A stretch of DNA of 64,000 bases from Pyricularia pennisetigena (GCF_004337985.1 NC_043742.1:3768176-3832175); one strand, 5' to 3'. Positions 1 to 11,873 are shown, counted from the first letter of the stretch. Made by a program: numbers and translations. The notes: a model not told the origin generated them from the letters alone.

Positions 1-964
1 CTGATTTTGGCTCGTTGTGGAATTCTTGGCTCTGGCTTGGTAGTGCTCGAAATCATGTCTTGGGTTTCGCTGGCCCAGAGGAACTTGGTTTGGGTCTTCG
101 TGGTATCAACTCCTGGCCTGGATTCTTTTTTTCTGCTTCTTGAAACAAACTCGAAGCTGATGTGGATCCCGTCATGTTTTTTCTCTTTCACCTGCCAGAA
201 ATAAATCTTTTATTGCAGGCTCAGGTAATTATTAGTGATCGATTCGTGACACGGATCATTGTTTTGTTTGTTTATTCATGTGCTTTTTCTTGTACGCGAC
301 GGTGTTCTTTCGAGGTCTTGTATTTCTTCACTTTTCCCTCGTGGTTTTCTCTTTTTTCGCTGCAACTATTTTTAATCTGGTCTAAATGCTCAACGGTACA
401 GGTGCTACAGTACAACTTCTAGTCTAAATGTCTGCAGGTACACGACTGTCAACTGATTGTCCACCCGAGCTATCCGAAATTTATCAGGACTGGCCGTTAA
501 CAAACGGGGTCCCGCGCATCTCACTTACGGGACCGTATCCACCAGCCTTTACAGGGGCGGTCGCCGCGGAGCCGTTTCCATTATGTTCCCTTTGCCCATC
601 ACAAGCGGAACCAGTCTTGGCCTGCTAGGTGTACACCCCCGCCTCCATCGATCTTAACCCCATTATCGTAGTTCTACAAAAATGTAGCCTCCTGCCTCGG
701 ACTGTACGATATTCAACATTGTGACGAACAAGCTTCATTGGGATTTCCTACGCATTGCCATGTCGAGATTCGGTCGGCAGAGTCGCGAAAAGCATTCATG
801 CCTCTCTTTAAAGTTTGGTGTTACCATAGAACTAACAATGAAAGAAAAAAAAAAACACACAAAGATTGACTGTTAAACAACCTAGATTAACAATTAAAGC
901 TGCGGCCGATACCCACCGCAAGCAACTCCTAACTTGTACACAAAGGGGAGAGCAACCGACCACA
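1..964. other. No convincing gene; AT/GC-mixed intergenic sequence
   Basis: I see no ORF with clear coding character on the plus strand; the small plus ORFs here are low-complexity or start at non-ATG codons. On the minus strand a short ATG-initiated reading frame (about 176 down to 57, roughly 39 codons, Lys/Pro/Ser-rich) and an overlapping frame open to the window edge could be the 5' end of a gene lying to the left. There is not enough sequence to decide. The segment nearest 964 is the 3' flank of the minus-strand glycosyltransferase. Confidence 0.4.
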
Positions 965-2476
965 TCAACTCCTTGAAGCCAGGGCGTGCTCCTCGACGGC
1001 CAACGGCAGGTACCCCTTGCCCCTGTCGCGCGTCCTCCGCCTCCTGACCATCCACACGCAAAACCAAGCCACGAGGCCCGAGGTCAAGGCGACGGCGCCG
1101 GCGATCTCGGGGATGTGGTCCCCGATCCAGGGGAAGATGTCGCTGTCCCAGTTGGACCAGGTCCCGCCGCGGACCTGCGTGAAGTAGACCCAGGGATCGG
1201 CGCCCTCCCGCATGTCCATGAGCACGTGGTGGAGGGGCCGCCAGCCGCGCCCGAGGGACTCGAGACCCGAGACGGAGCCGCCGCCGGACCCGGGCGTCAG
1301 CTGCAGCAGCTGGTGGTACCGCTCCCACATGGCCGTCACGAACCACTGCCCGCTGCAGTAGCTGATGATGACGTACGGCAGCAGCCAGTTCCAGTCCCAA
1401 GCAGGCAGGTTCTCGGTCAGCAGGTGGAAGAACGGGTGCCCCGGTTGTCCGCCCATGATGTTGTTGCTCAGCGCGCCGTGGCCGCCGTCGGTCGTGAAGG
1501 CGGGGTAGTAGGTGAGGGCATCTAGGCTCGCCGCGCAGCCCTGTTTTTTTTTTTTTTTTTTTTGGAAAGGGTTAGTAAGGGGTTAAGGGTGACGTTGTTA
1601 TCGGTTTGGGCTGGGTCCAAGGCTGCTTGTCTTCCTTGGTATCGGCTGACAGGAGACGCAACGACCAGATAGGTTGAATGGTACAGGGTAGTAGAGGTGG
1701 ACATGTGCTCGTGCTTACATTATCTAGGTCGAGGTAGATCCCTCCATAGTGCCGCAGCAAAAAGTACCGAAGCACGTCTATCCTCTGGATGGGGAACTTG
1801 TAACCGTCATATGTCGGCAGGAACCATGGGTAGTTGTCCCGCAGAAACTCGCGCGAGTTTTCTGTATACCAGATCTGTAGTGGAGGAAAAGAGTACCAGA
1901 AAAAAAAAAAGCGTGTCAGTCTCGCGTCGTGCTGTGATGCCCAGAAATTTCAATTTCGAGGTGGGCCTAGGCAAAAAAAAAAAAAAAAAAAAAATAGAAA
2001 AAAAAATAGAAAAATAAAAGCCAATCAATCTTTTCTCCCTCCCTCCTTCCTTTAGCAAAAGCCCCCCCACTCACACAAACACAGGCACACATAAGACACA
2101 AAACGTGAAAAGCGCCACTAAATTTCCACAATCGTTTGTCGCATCGTACCTTGTGTTCCCAGTCCGGGTTGTGCAATCGACAACTCTCACGGGCGTGCGC
2201 CCAGTGGTCCGGCAAAGTGTCGTTTCCAGGGTGCTTCCAGGCGTGGAAGATTTGGTGAGTTATCCGGGGCACGACGGGCTTGTCGCTGGGGTCCCGACCT
2301 CGGTTGTGCTCGAGCTCGATCTCTCCCTGCGTGATTCGGACTCCCGAGTGCGGCTGGAGCACCCCAAAGATGTGCAAGAACCCGACCAGCCGCGTCAGCA
2401 CGAAGCCGGCCACGAGCAAGACAAGCACTATGGGCAGCGCAGAGACCAGCCTCCAGGGGCGGAGTTGGAAGAGCAT
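965..2476 (-). CDS. GT32 glycosyltransferase, mannosyl-phosphorylinositol-ceramide synthase-like (SUR1/CSH1 type)
   Basis: Three exons on the minus strand: 2476-2150, 1874-1719 and 1540-965, all phase 0, giving about 352 residues. Donors are GTACGA (2149) and GTAAGC (1718); both acceptors end in ACAG. The N-terminus has a hydrophobic anchor at about residues 10-32 (LVSALPIVLVLLVAGFVLTR). A conserved 'P..THQIFHAWKH' block follows. The sugar-nucleotide DXD motif is HYGGIYLDLDN at the end of exon 2, then a conserved GALSNNIMG/HPFF block in exon 3. A second hydrophobic segment lies near the C-terminus (IPEIAGAVALTSGLVAWFC). Family knowledge: GT32 enzymes of this layout add mannose to inositol-phosphoceramide in the Golgi membrane. 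The length is close to yeast SUR1. Intron 2 carries a 22-base homopolymer directly next to the acceptor. Membership in GT32 is secure; the exact acceptor lipid is inferred. Confidence 0.88.
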
Positions 2477-3125
2477 TTGGCCTTTCGAGGCTTGTTTTGT
2501 TTGTTTCTTTTCTCCCTTGTTCCTTTTCGTATTTTGTGGGTGCTTCGGCAGTTGGTTGTTGCTGTTTCGGCTTGGAAATCGCGAATGCTTCGGTAACTAT
2601 GGTGTGGCCTTGGTCAAGGTCATTCTGCGTGTTTGGGTTGGATCTGCTGCAGCGACCAAAAAAAGCAAGGTAGACTCGGACTTGTGTTTTTTTTTTCGCC
2701 AGAGTAAAAAACAAAAACAAAAAAGTCGTGCTCGTTCGTTCGCAATCGTTCGTCGTGCTCGTCGTCGTGCTCGTCGCAGTTCGGTTGCCGTGGGGGTGTG
2801 ACGGACCTTGAAAAGACCAAAAAAGGCCCTTTGAAAGAGCGATCTCTAAGGCGAAAATTTACCAAGGCTAATTCCGTTGCATCGGATGGGGGTCGTGTTA
2901 TTTTTTTGGAGGGACGCCTCTCCCTGAACAAGTTCAAGTTCCCTTTGAGCTAAACTCTCTTGCCGGGGCAGGCTGGTCCAAAACGAAACAGGGCTGGTCC
3001 GGTCATCAAAAAATTGGTCGAGATTTTGCCCACGGTAAGACGCTATCCTGCGTTTGGAAGAAATTGGGATTGCTAGTGAACTGCTGCAGGGGCCGCAGTA
3101 AGCACGGCGTCACTTTGCAGTCCAG

Positions 3126-3179
<54 letters not shown>

Positions 3180-3259
3180 NNNNNNNNNNNNNNNNNNNNN
3201 NNNNNNNNNNNNNNNNNNNNNNNNNNNNNNNNNNNNAAAAAAAAAAAAAAAAAAAAAAA
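3126..3259. repeat. Poly-A homopolymer spanning an assembly gap
   Basis: More than 50 consecutive A precede 57 N (3180-3236) and about 23 A follow. The true length of the run is unknown and the gap is best explained as a homopolymer that could not be assembled. A short tandem 'gacaaaag' motif directly follows on the right. Confidence 0.9.
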
Positions 3260-4806
3260 GGACAAAAGGACAAAAGGACAAAAATGCTACAAAGTTACGC
3301 AGTAACAAGGTAATTTTCCGGGTGGAGGGAGGGCTTGCATGTACCGTACCTTGGATTCATCCAAACGGCGGACTTGGAGCTAGTAAAGGATCCCCGGTGC
3401 TCGGGGTCTTGGAATTGTGCGCCAGTCCACTGGTATGTATGCTTTTCGCACAAACTGGTACACTACACCAACCAAATGACAAATGTTGGCACGAAAGATA
3501 ATTATAGAAAGACGCACGACAAAAACAAAAAGAGAATGAACGAATGAATGAGTGCTACCTAGTTAGCCCCCATCATTTCGTCATCTTGTCAATTCTGCCA
3601 TGGTACCTAAGAAAAATAAAATGGAGTCGAGTCGCTCGTCGCGGAGCATTGATCCATGTAAGCAACCGCATGTACCACGCCTGAGTGGAGCCCGGAAGTA
3701 TAATTTACGACCTTAACTGTGTACGTACCCATACATACATAGCTTACCATAGCAGTTACATCAGCTCCTCTCAAGCGACCCTCTCTTGCTGATTAGTGCA
3801 GCTCGGCCGGAACCTCGGTTTGTGTGGTAGGTTTCAGCAGAAAAGGTTCATCGATAGTCGTCTTCCAATCCCAATGAGACCTCAGCAGCCTGAATACATT
3901 TGCCAAGACGTCTCAAGATCAATCAAGGTGTCCAGTGGCTTCAAGCCGTCTTTTGTTGCCTGCTGGAGGCAAAAGTTTATTCCCGACTCGTGCGCCGTGC
4001 GGCTCAGAGGACCCTACAGTAAGTACCGTACCGACAAAGCACTACCATAGTACATAGTTAATCAATTACAGTGCGTCAATTTGGACTAATGATTGCAGTC
4101 AATTGTTGAACACACAATCAAATTTTGTTGTTCTGAAGTTCCCCTTCCTTTTCGTCCCTCCTCCACGCCCACGCCCTGCAAGGGTTTCGGCAGTTCATGA
4201 TCAAGTCTTGATGCCAAGGGCTCGGTTTGCTTGTTTTGCAAATCTCTTGGCTTTGTTTTCGCTGGAAAACGGACAGTAATTTTTCGCTCCATCGACGATC
4301 GGTCCTCACTGCAGTGGATCCCCTCCCCACTGGAGTCCCAGTGAAGGAGGGGCGACTCGCGAGCTGGACCCCGTTAACTGTTTTTTTGTTCGTTGAAATT
4401 CTTTGCTATTCCAATCGACTGACTTGCCAAAGTTCCTATCGCCTTGTGATCGACTTGCATGCATGCGCCAGGGCGAAGCTGCCAAGCACGTGATAAGCAT
4501 AGGAACCTATGTTGTGGTCGAGCTGGGCTGGGTCTGACACGCGTGCAGATCACTTGTAGCTGGTGCCTACCAGAACTGTGGGCGCGTCGCGAGCAAGTTG
4601 TTTGTGATGGTCGGGATTGGGGTGGCACTGTTGGTCCTTTACAGTGAGTATCAACTTGGCCGCCAACGTTGCTTACTACAATGACGAAATCTTGGTCATC
4701 ACAACAATCACCGCCGTTCAATTTCAAGGGACTATGTTGTGCATTTGGACAATGAACTCGAACCGCTCGTTGAAGATCGCATTGCACTGCCGTTGTTTAC
4801 AATGGA

Positions 4807-4813
4807 TATAAAG
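4807..4813 (+). promoter_or_regulatory. TATA-like box upstream of the chitin-binding gene
   Basis: TATAAAG lies about 200 bp before the ATG at 5009 and is the only clear TATA-type motif in the near upstream region. The implied 5' leader of roughly 170 bases is plausible for a fungal secreted protein gene. No transcript evidence is available, so this is inference from position and motif. Confidence 0.35.
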
Positions 4814-5008
4814 AAGGGTTGCCGAGTTGTTGAGGGCCGGATGTGGAATGGTTTGATTCTCGCGTATCTTCATCACGACATGTTAGTTTCGCTCTAGACT
4901 GGGCTGGAAAATCAGAATTAGCATCAACAAACAAACCGTACATCGAACCTCCTGCCACGCTTTCATCTACCAATTTTTCACCACAAGTTTACCGCCACAA
5001 TCGCAAAT

Positions 5009-5917
5009 ATGAAGCTAAAGTCTGCCTTCTGCGTGACTGTTTTTACCATCTCGGTCGCCCATGCCATCCCAGTGCCCATCACTGCATTACGAGCCAGGGG
5101 AGACGCCGGGGCCGGAGCTAGCGCCGGGACTGGGGCCGCCACGACCGCACAACTAAAGCCTGCAGGGCCCGAAGGCAAGTGTGGTGCCGGCTTCACCTGC
5201 AAGGGGTTTGCAAAAGGCACTTGTTGCAGTCAGTTTGGCTTCTGTGGAAGCTCAGAAGCTCACTGCGGCACGGGTTGCAACCCGGCGTTTGGAACGTGTG
5301 GTACTTCAAGTGGGGGCGCCAACCCGTCACCCGACAGCAACCAGACGCCAACCACACCCCCGGTAGCCGGCACTGCCCCATTGACCCCGCCAGCCACAGG
5401 TGACAACGCAGCGACGAAGGATAAGCCAGGCGACGGCAGCAACCCTCCAGCCACTCCGGATCCTGCCACTCCCAAGCAGCCTGAAGGTACCACTGGGACA
5501 GGGGACATTGGAACGGCGAACCCCGCCCCCGGAGCGGCTGGGTCTGAGCCAGCTCAAAGTCCCGGGACGACGCCTTCCGCTCCTTCTCCTCCTCCTCCTC
5601 CTCTTACTATGGAGTCTCCGACGAAACAAAACAACGGCACTGCCACTGCGGATGTCGCCAGACCTGGTGCATCCACCACCTCCACCTCGACCAGCAACCC
5701 AGCGACCATCGCTCCCGCTGCCCCTGCTACCAACGGTACCTTGCCAGCGGCGGGATCTTCTGCTGACAAGGGCAGTCCAGATGCTGGCAAAACTGCCCCA
5801 GCCAACCAAGCCATTACCGCGACATCGTCAACGGATGGAAACAAAACTAACCCCAATGAAGCCGCAACTCCCGGCAGCACTTTTACAACTGACTCTGCAG
5901 ATACAGGTTCTGAATAA
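5009..5917 (+). CDS. Secreted hevein-type (CBM18) chitin-binding protein with Pro/Thr/Ser-rich tail
   Basis: Single exon, 302 residues, ATG at 5009 in context CAAATATGA. Residues 1-19 form a signal peptide (MKLKSAFCVTVFTISVAHA). Residues 58-97 form one CBM18/hevein module. It has eight cysteines at about 58, 64, 72, 73, 79, 86, 90 and 97, and includes the signature CCSQFGFCGSSEAHCG. The aromatic residues of the chitin site are reduced to Phe75 and Phe78, because the usual late Tyr/Trp is His. From about residue 100 to the end the protein is Pro, Thr, Ser, Ala and Asn-rich, low in complexity and probably O-glycosylated. No catalytic domain is visible. Family knowledge: such proteins bind chitin in the cell wall or apoplast; some fungal members shield hyphae from chitinase or dampen chitin sensing. 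Whether this one does so is inference. The gene stands alone. Confidence 0.85.
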   Translation: MKLKSAFCVTVFTISVAHAIPVPITALRARGDAGAGASAGTGAATTAQLKPAGPEGKCGAGFTCKGFAKGTCCSQFGFCGSSEAHCGTGCNPAFGTCGTSSGGANPSPDSNQTPTTPPVAGTAPLTPPATGDNAATKDKPGDGSNPPATPDPATPKQPEGTTGTGDIGTANPAPGAAGSEPAQSPGTTPSAPSPPPPPLTMESPTKQNNGTATADVARPGASTTSTSTSNPATIAPAAPATNGTLPAAGSSADKGSPDAGKTAPANQAITATSSTDGNKTNPNEAATPGSTFTTDSADTGSE

Positions 5918-6302
5918 ATCGTCCGACGGAGCCAAGTTTGCATCTCCGGTCCCGGAGGTGGCTGAATGAGTTTGACACGCATCTGAGTACTAACACACCA
6001 TCACATCACTATTACTGGCTTTATTCTCTGGCTGGCAGAGGGATCAGTTGTTGGGCTGCAGCGTTGTTAGCTGGGTGGGGACACTTTTACTCGATTGCGT
6101 CGATCCCCTTTCGGCGGACTTGTTTTTCAGGCCAGTTAGGTCTGGGTATACACTTGTCAGATTTCCATGTAAATATCATTTTTCTCTGTTCTTCTTGCAT
6201 TTCAAGGCGTTGGGGGTCATCTGTTAGTAAAGGCTACGTTTTCAAGTCCTCACGTTTCGATTGTCTTGGGTTTCTGAAGCACACGGTTTTTGAGTTTAAA
6301 AT

Positions 6303-6334
<32 letters not shown>

Positions 6335-8150
6335 CTTCTTACTGTATGTGCCAGTTCGAGTTTGCGATCTGCATCACTTGATTTCTTTGTCAAACCTCCC
6401 CCATCCAGTAACCTATCGTTCATTTCTTTCTTGTCTAGTTTTGCTCCTGTTGCTCTCCATCTCGCGGTACCGTCTAGTCTATGATTGTCTGTCCTGTTTG
6501 GGGACTGCAGGTCCCGTCCAGAACTGTGACATCATGTCCAAGATACAGCATCATAATTGCCGTTCAAACCACAAACTGCGCGCTAGGAACGACTATCACA
6601 CAGTCCATATCATCGGTGTGCCAGTCGCCAACCCTCGACTCGTGCAGCTGCAGGAAACTTGATACAGATGACGTTGAGACGTTTCCCAGGCATTTATTTA
6701 TCCCTGCGTTCGCTCAAGATAAAGTCGCCTTTCATCTTGACCATTTGTTTCTTTGTTGGAACGCATTATCTAGTCAAAATCAACATCATTGTTATTCCTG
6801 ATGAGTATTTTTCCCAAACTCCAAAGCAGGCGATGCACGAGACATGACATAGAACCGGCCCCGACTGGGCTCCCTGGACTAACATCTACGACTCATCATA
6901 TGGCGCTGGTAACTACCACAATCCCTGCGTTTCTATTTATGTAACAGAAGCAGGTCTGCTTTCCCTGCCCAACCCTTACGTGTCTGTCAAAACAAGTGTT
7001 GAGAACAAATGTCATTCATTTTTACCCATCCGTACTTTGGACGACAGCGAGCTTCTGTCCCAATGCTTGGTAGACGAATCAAAGTCTATTACAGATATAG
7101 CATTTGAAATTCACAAACAGGCAAGATCTCTGCGAAATATATCCGATAAATAGACTTGGTTGTAACAAACTTCTGCCATCGATACATGTAAAAAGAAAGT
7201 AATAATAATAATAATACTAATAATAAAAAAAAAGAGCCCAGGTGGCCCCCCTCCACCAAATAGCCGCCTATAAGCCACGATCTTATGACTAAAGCTCAGG
7301 TACCTTATATGAGACACAGCTCTTCAGTATCACGGCACTGCTCTCCACTTCAGTCCGATCCAGTCGCATCTCAGTTGCACGTCCACCACGGTACTTTTGA
7401 TATGATGGGAGTGTTTCTTCATAAACCCTGGGCATCCTCGGCTAATTGCGATACTGCGACTAACACATGGAAGGTGTTGGAAAACATATGTACCCCCCAC
7501 CCCCTAGGGAGGGAAAAGAAAAAAAAAAAAAAAAAAAAAGGAACGGACGTGGTCACGGACGTTTCTATCACAGTGTTTATCTCAATTGATCCTGGTCGTC
7601 CAACATAGGACGTCTGGTCTCTACAAGTCATACGATGCTTCGACAGCGCTTCGTCCAATGTCATAATTGCAGTAATGGCCAAAAGGCTGTTTCACTCTAG
7701 GGATGTTTATTTCCCTGCTGCTTCTCCTCCCCCCGCACCGGAGAGATAGATACCACAACACCCACACCCGCGACAACAGCCGCGCCCCTCTAAACATGGT
7801 CCACCCACCCAGAACTCGTCTTGTTCCGCGCCGACTTTTACTATACTGATGCCGCCCCCTCACAACGTCGTCATGCAGAGTGGCTAGAGTAGGTTGGCAG
7901 GCACTTGTCAAGAAGAGAGACAGCAGGAAATTACCAAAGTCAAGATCCCAGCCTTTTGGCCCGGGTAGACGCAGCAGGGTAACAGATAAAAAAAGAAAGA
8001 AAGAAAAAAAAAAAACTTCTGACAGTTATAGTCGGCCAAGACTCTCTCTATTCATACTGTTATACTACTGTTGAGGAACCTTAAGAAGCCCTTGCAACCC
8101 ACCACCGACCTTCAGTCAGCGGGCTGCCTGCCTGCTCGCTAGCAGCCTTC
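5918..8150. other. Intergenic region, no gene seen
   Basis: About 2.2 kb without a supported gene. It has a run of about 32 T (6303-6334), an A19 run at about 7520-7539, an AT-rich trinucleotide stretch (about 7201-7226) and A-rich sequence at 7988-8014. Small ORFs on both strands show no recognisable motif or coding signature. The right part should hold the promoter of the transcription factor starting at 8151. Confidence 0.5.
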
Positions 8151-9540
8151 ATGTCAACCCTCCAAGGTGGTTTAGTAAAGTTGGACGCCGCAATGACTGT
8201 CTCTTCAGGATCTTCGCCAGTCCCAAATGCAGGGAATGCAGTGGACAGGCCGTCGAGGACTATAGGTGAGTGGGAGAAATTAAAATCAAGACTTTTGATG
8301 GCGTGTCTGGAATATTTGTGTGACAAACTTCCAAGATATGAGACACATGGATCAATACTATGCTGACATGATGCGTTGGGTTTTCCAAGATGCAAGCGCA
8401 TGCCTTTTATGTCAAGCAAGGCGGATAAAGGTAAGACAGACCCCGGCACCATGGCATCCCTTTCCTTACATTGCAGCAGAAAAAGAAAATAGGAATGAAA
8501 GGGGAGGGGAAAAAAAAAAATCACCAACCAAGAAAACAAAGAAAAAAAAGAGATACCAACACACAAAAACTTGACAGTGCGATCAAGCAAAGCCGGCATG
8601 TCTACGCTGTCAAAGGATACATATATCATGCCCAGGTTATCCAGAAGCGACAAAAATATCCACGCCGCGGCACGGTCGCCACCGTAGCAGCAGCACGAGC
8701 AAGGAGGTCTGCAGCGCACCGGCGGCAAAGAAGCGGCAGAGCGCAATGGACCTGGGCTGGTGGCGCGACAGCGTGTCCTTTTACCTGTACGCGGACACGA
8801 CCATCAAGAAGTGGGACTCGTACGCGACGAGCCTGATGACGATGCCGGTCGGGCCGTCGCTCCTGCAGGACTCCAGCTTCACCTTCATAGTGCCGACGCC
8901 CAACGGAGCCATCCCGGCAAAGATCGACATGCCGGTCGACGAGCAGGCCGAGAGGTACTTCATGGAGCACTACGTCACGGTGCCGTCGCGGCCGGGCGAC
9001 AGGGGGAGCAACTCGTTCGTCCCCAAGTTCCTCAAGCTGCCCGACGACGAGCAGATGCACTGCTTCAGGAGCGCCTTCAGGGCCGCCAGCCTCGCGGCGC
9101 TGGCGACCAGGCCGTCGGCCAGGAGCCTGCGGGCGCGCGCGCAGTCGGAATACGTCAAGGCCATCCGCGCGGTGGGGGAGGCGGTCCAGGGCCTCTCCAA
9201 GGGCGTCGGGAGTAGCACGCAGACGCTGGGGTCCATCTTGCTGTTGACTTTGTACGAGGCAGGTATTCACTGGAGGGTGGGAAGGTAGATGGGAGGGGGA
9301 ACCAGCAGCATCCCCTTTGGCGTTCAACTTTTACTGACTGCAACGTCTCCATCTTGGGAGCTCCCCGACTCTTAATGCAGACATTGGCATGTCCTAGTCA
9401 ACATCTGGGCGCCTTCGAGGCTCACGTCAAGGGTGCAGTGCAGCTGATTTTACTGCTTGGCATGGACGAGTTGCAGTCTCAGGACAGTAAAGAGATGGTT
9501 ATTATGGCACGAGGGCGTATGGTGAGTCTTGTCGCTTCTG

Positions 9541-9585
<45 letters not shown>

Positions 9586-10771
9586 GTACTTTCTCGGTGT
9601 AATTCCAACAGGCCAGCATTCTCTAAAGAGATAATCACCCAAGAAAAAACTAACTCAAAACAACAGCTCATGCTCAAAACTCTCCCCGGCTACGAAACGG
9701 CCCACACAAGCTCCCTCGCCAACTCTCTCATGTCAGTCTCGTACCGTGATTCCTTGGGTCGGTTGGGGGTATGGCTGGCCTCGCTGTGCTGGCGTCGCGA
9801 CGAGATCGTCAACATCATCAAGGCGGGCCGCAGGGAGCCAGAAGTCATGACAAAGCTCAGGCGCCTCAGGGACGAGACGATCCAGCTGGGGCTCAAGTTC
9901 TACGATGCGGCGCAGGACATCGAGGACGGCTGCACGCTCGACCAGGTCTTTGCCAAGTACGGGCCGCTGCTGCAGGACCTGACGCAACAGACCGAGGCGC
10001 CCGACAAGACCGAGTCCCCACCCGGACCGGGCAGCGGGTTCAACAGCCCCGGGGACGACGCGGCATCGACGCCGAGCGAGGCGGCCTCGGACGGCTCGAC
10101 CATCGAGGTGGAGCGCGACTTCCCGCCCAAGCACATGAGCTTTCGCGACCACCGCGAGGCGTCCTTCTACCTGTCCAGCATGGTGGCGGCGCTCGTCATC
10201 CAAAACACCGTCATCCGCTGCACCGCCTGGCTGCACCTGGACGACGAGGAGTCCGACCCGGGCGCCCACGAGCGGACGCCCGAGTACGTCGAGGCCGCCC
10301 TGCTCGCCTCTAGATCCGTGCGCGGCATCGTGAACACGGTAAACTTCTACAAGCTCTCGCTGCTCAAGGACGACATGAACGACCTGGGCCGCGGCGTCGT
10401 CGCGCCCTACGCAAGCGTCATCGCCATGCTGAGCACCTTTTACAGCGCCCTGGTGTCGCAGTTCGCCACCGAGGCTCAGAGGAGGTACTTGAGGCAGGAG
10501 CTGGAGGTCATGGCGAATGAGGGTGGCATTGCGCAGATCTCGGCGTATTTAGGGGTGAGTTTCCTTTTATTTATTTTTTTTCTCTCTCTCTAAAACTGGG
10601 TTGGTGAAGGAGAGAAAAAAAAGAATAAAAAAAAAAAAAAACACTAACAGCTCATCGCAGAACCAAACAATCGTCGTCCCCAAGGACGACATTATACGTG
10701 ATAGGGAGCGGTTTCGATCCCTGCTGAGAACTTCGAATTCCTCTACCGATAGCATCATGCAAGGTCACTGA
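8151..10771 (+). CDS. Zn(II)2Cys6 fungal transcription factor
   Basis: Six exons assembled by hand: 8151-8265, 8390-8430, 8578-9258, 9381-9521, 9667-10554 and 10661-10771, keeping frame throughout and giving about 658 residues. The Zn2Cys6 knot is split by an intron. Exon 2 ends in CLLCQARRIK and exon 3 begins CDQAKPACLRCQRIHISC, completing C-X2-C-X6-C-X6-C-X2-C-X6-C. A linker with basic and Ser-rich residues follows. The rest resembles the middle homology region of the fungal transcription factor 2 class (LRSAFRAASLAAL-like helices, LGAFEAHVKGAVQLI). Introns 1, 2, 4 and 5 start GT. Intron 3 (9259-9380) needs a GC donor (GAG/GCAGGT) to keep frame and conserved sequence. Intron 4 carries 41 T. 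It is nuclear and DNA-binding; the target genes are unknown. No adjacent biosynthetic cluster is evident. The antisense ORF at 8081-8746 is a shadow. Confidence 0.85.
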
Positions 10772-11312
10772 AGCTAATAATCATGAGAGCTCCTGGTGAG
10801 CCTTGACATGACATATCCAGTGTCTGCGTTGAATGTAAAGTTAAAAATTTTTGGATTTGTCTCATTTGTGCTGGTACATTTATCACATTCTACAAAGAAA
10901 GATTACACAAATAAAGGCATGGCGACGAGTTATAGTTGAAGAATGTAAAGTGATGACATTAAACCCGACAAAGAGAGTTGTCATTTCAAAGTAGAACGCC
11001 GCCCCCGCCACCCCTTGTTTTTCTAAAAAGGCAAAATAAAAAGTAAAACGGACAAAAGTTGAAGTATACAAGAGTGTAAACTCTACCAACGCCAAAAGAA
11101 ATCAAAAATAAAAAGGACCCAAAAGATTAACACCCTTGCACCACCCAAACGCCCCAATCGCTAATGAGAAAACAAGGAAAAAAAAGGGGGGGAAAAAAAA
11201 AGAAAAAGAAAAAGAAAAAGAAATACAGAAATCAGGGGAGCCAATAGACTTAACCAGCCCCCATGACAAATTGTGGCAAAAAAAGAAAAAGAAAAAGCCC
11301 AGGCGATCAAGC
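10772..11312. other. A-rich intergenic region between convergent genes
   Basis: This 541-base stretch separates the 3' ends of the plus-strand transcription factor and the minus-strand poly-Ser gene. It is dominated on the plus strand by A-rich and (AAAAAG)n-like runs at about 11174-11220 and 11279-11298. No gene is seen. It probably holds both 3' untranslated regions. Confidence 0.5.
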
Positions 11313-11499
11313 CTAAGCACTCCTCAACGACTCTACACTGGCCTCTTGCGACCTGGCCCTGCCGAAAAAGCTCCAGAATCCGCCGCCACTCCTTCGATTA
11401 CTAGTAGCGCTTCTCTGCGGCTCGGCCTCATCATCACCAAACGTCTTTTCCGTCTTGGTGACCGCGCTGGAGTTGCTGCTGCTCGTCCCGGCGGCGCTA

Positions 11500-11547
<48 letters not shown>

Positions 11548-11873
11548 GAGACAGTACCACTCCGCTTCCTCGCCTGGTCCGCCAGCGAGGCGTAGTCCCA
11601 GGCGTTGGAGTAGTCCCTGTCCCACTCGCCGAGGTGGCCCGTGGGCGCCTCCTCCTCCCCGCGCTCGTGGTCGAGGCTGGAGCGCGCGGGGGGTGTCCTC
11701 TTGCCGCTTCGGCAGTCGTCCCACTCGCTGCCGTCGTATAGGAACTCGTCCTCGAGGGTGTGGTAGCCGTTGCTGTTGACTTGGTCGGATGGCTCGGCCT
11801 GGCAGATGGCCTCGTAGCCTTTCGGGGCCATAAGATCTTGGCTCAGATTCCAGGTTCCTGATAGATGCTCCAT
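11313..11873 (-). CDS. Hypothetical acidic/Ser-rich protein with 15-residue poly-Ser tract
   Basis: Single ORF of 186 residues; the start ATG at 11873 has a good context (CAAGATGG). I do not recognise a family. The N-terminal part (1-60) has a non-repetitive, Trp- and Tyr-containing sequence ending in an acidic patch (EDEFLYDGSEWDD). The middle is charged. A run of 15 Ser follows, 14 of them AGC codons. The C-terminus is basic with a short aromatic motif (GGGFWSFFGRARS). There is no signal peptide, membrane segment or Cys motif. The protein looks intrinsically disordered. Good codon usage and a clean start support a real gene, but an upstream or downstream exon cannot be excluded. Function unknown. 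Confidence 0.6.
11505..11546. repeat. (GCT)14 microsatellite inside the poly-Ser coding tract
   Basis: Fourteen perfect GCT units on the plus strand read as AGC (Ser) on the coding minus strand. One GTT unit (Asn on the coding strand) borders it at 11502-11504. Such tracts commonly vary in length between strains without breaking the frame. Confidence 0.9.

Larger units (their letters stand above)
2477..5008. other. Intergenic region with poly-A/N gap
   Basis: No gene is supported in this 2.5 kb between the minus-strand glycosyltransferase and the plus-strand chitin-binding gene, so it must hold both promoters. Small ORFs are present on both strands but are low-complexity or lack conserved motifs. 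It contains the homopolymer-flanked assembly gap at 3122-3259 and a TATA-like site close to the chitin-binding gene. Confidence 0.5.

Noticed and set aside
8081..8746. 221-codon minus-strand ORF opposite the transcription factor
   Set aside because: It is antisense to the spliced Zn2Cys6 region on the plus strand and has no motif of its own; the plus-strand exons join perfectly into a Cys6 knot.
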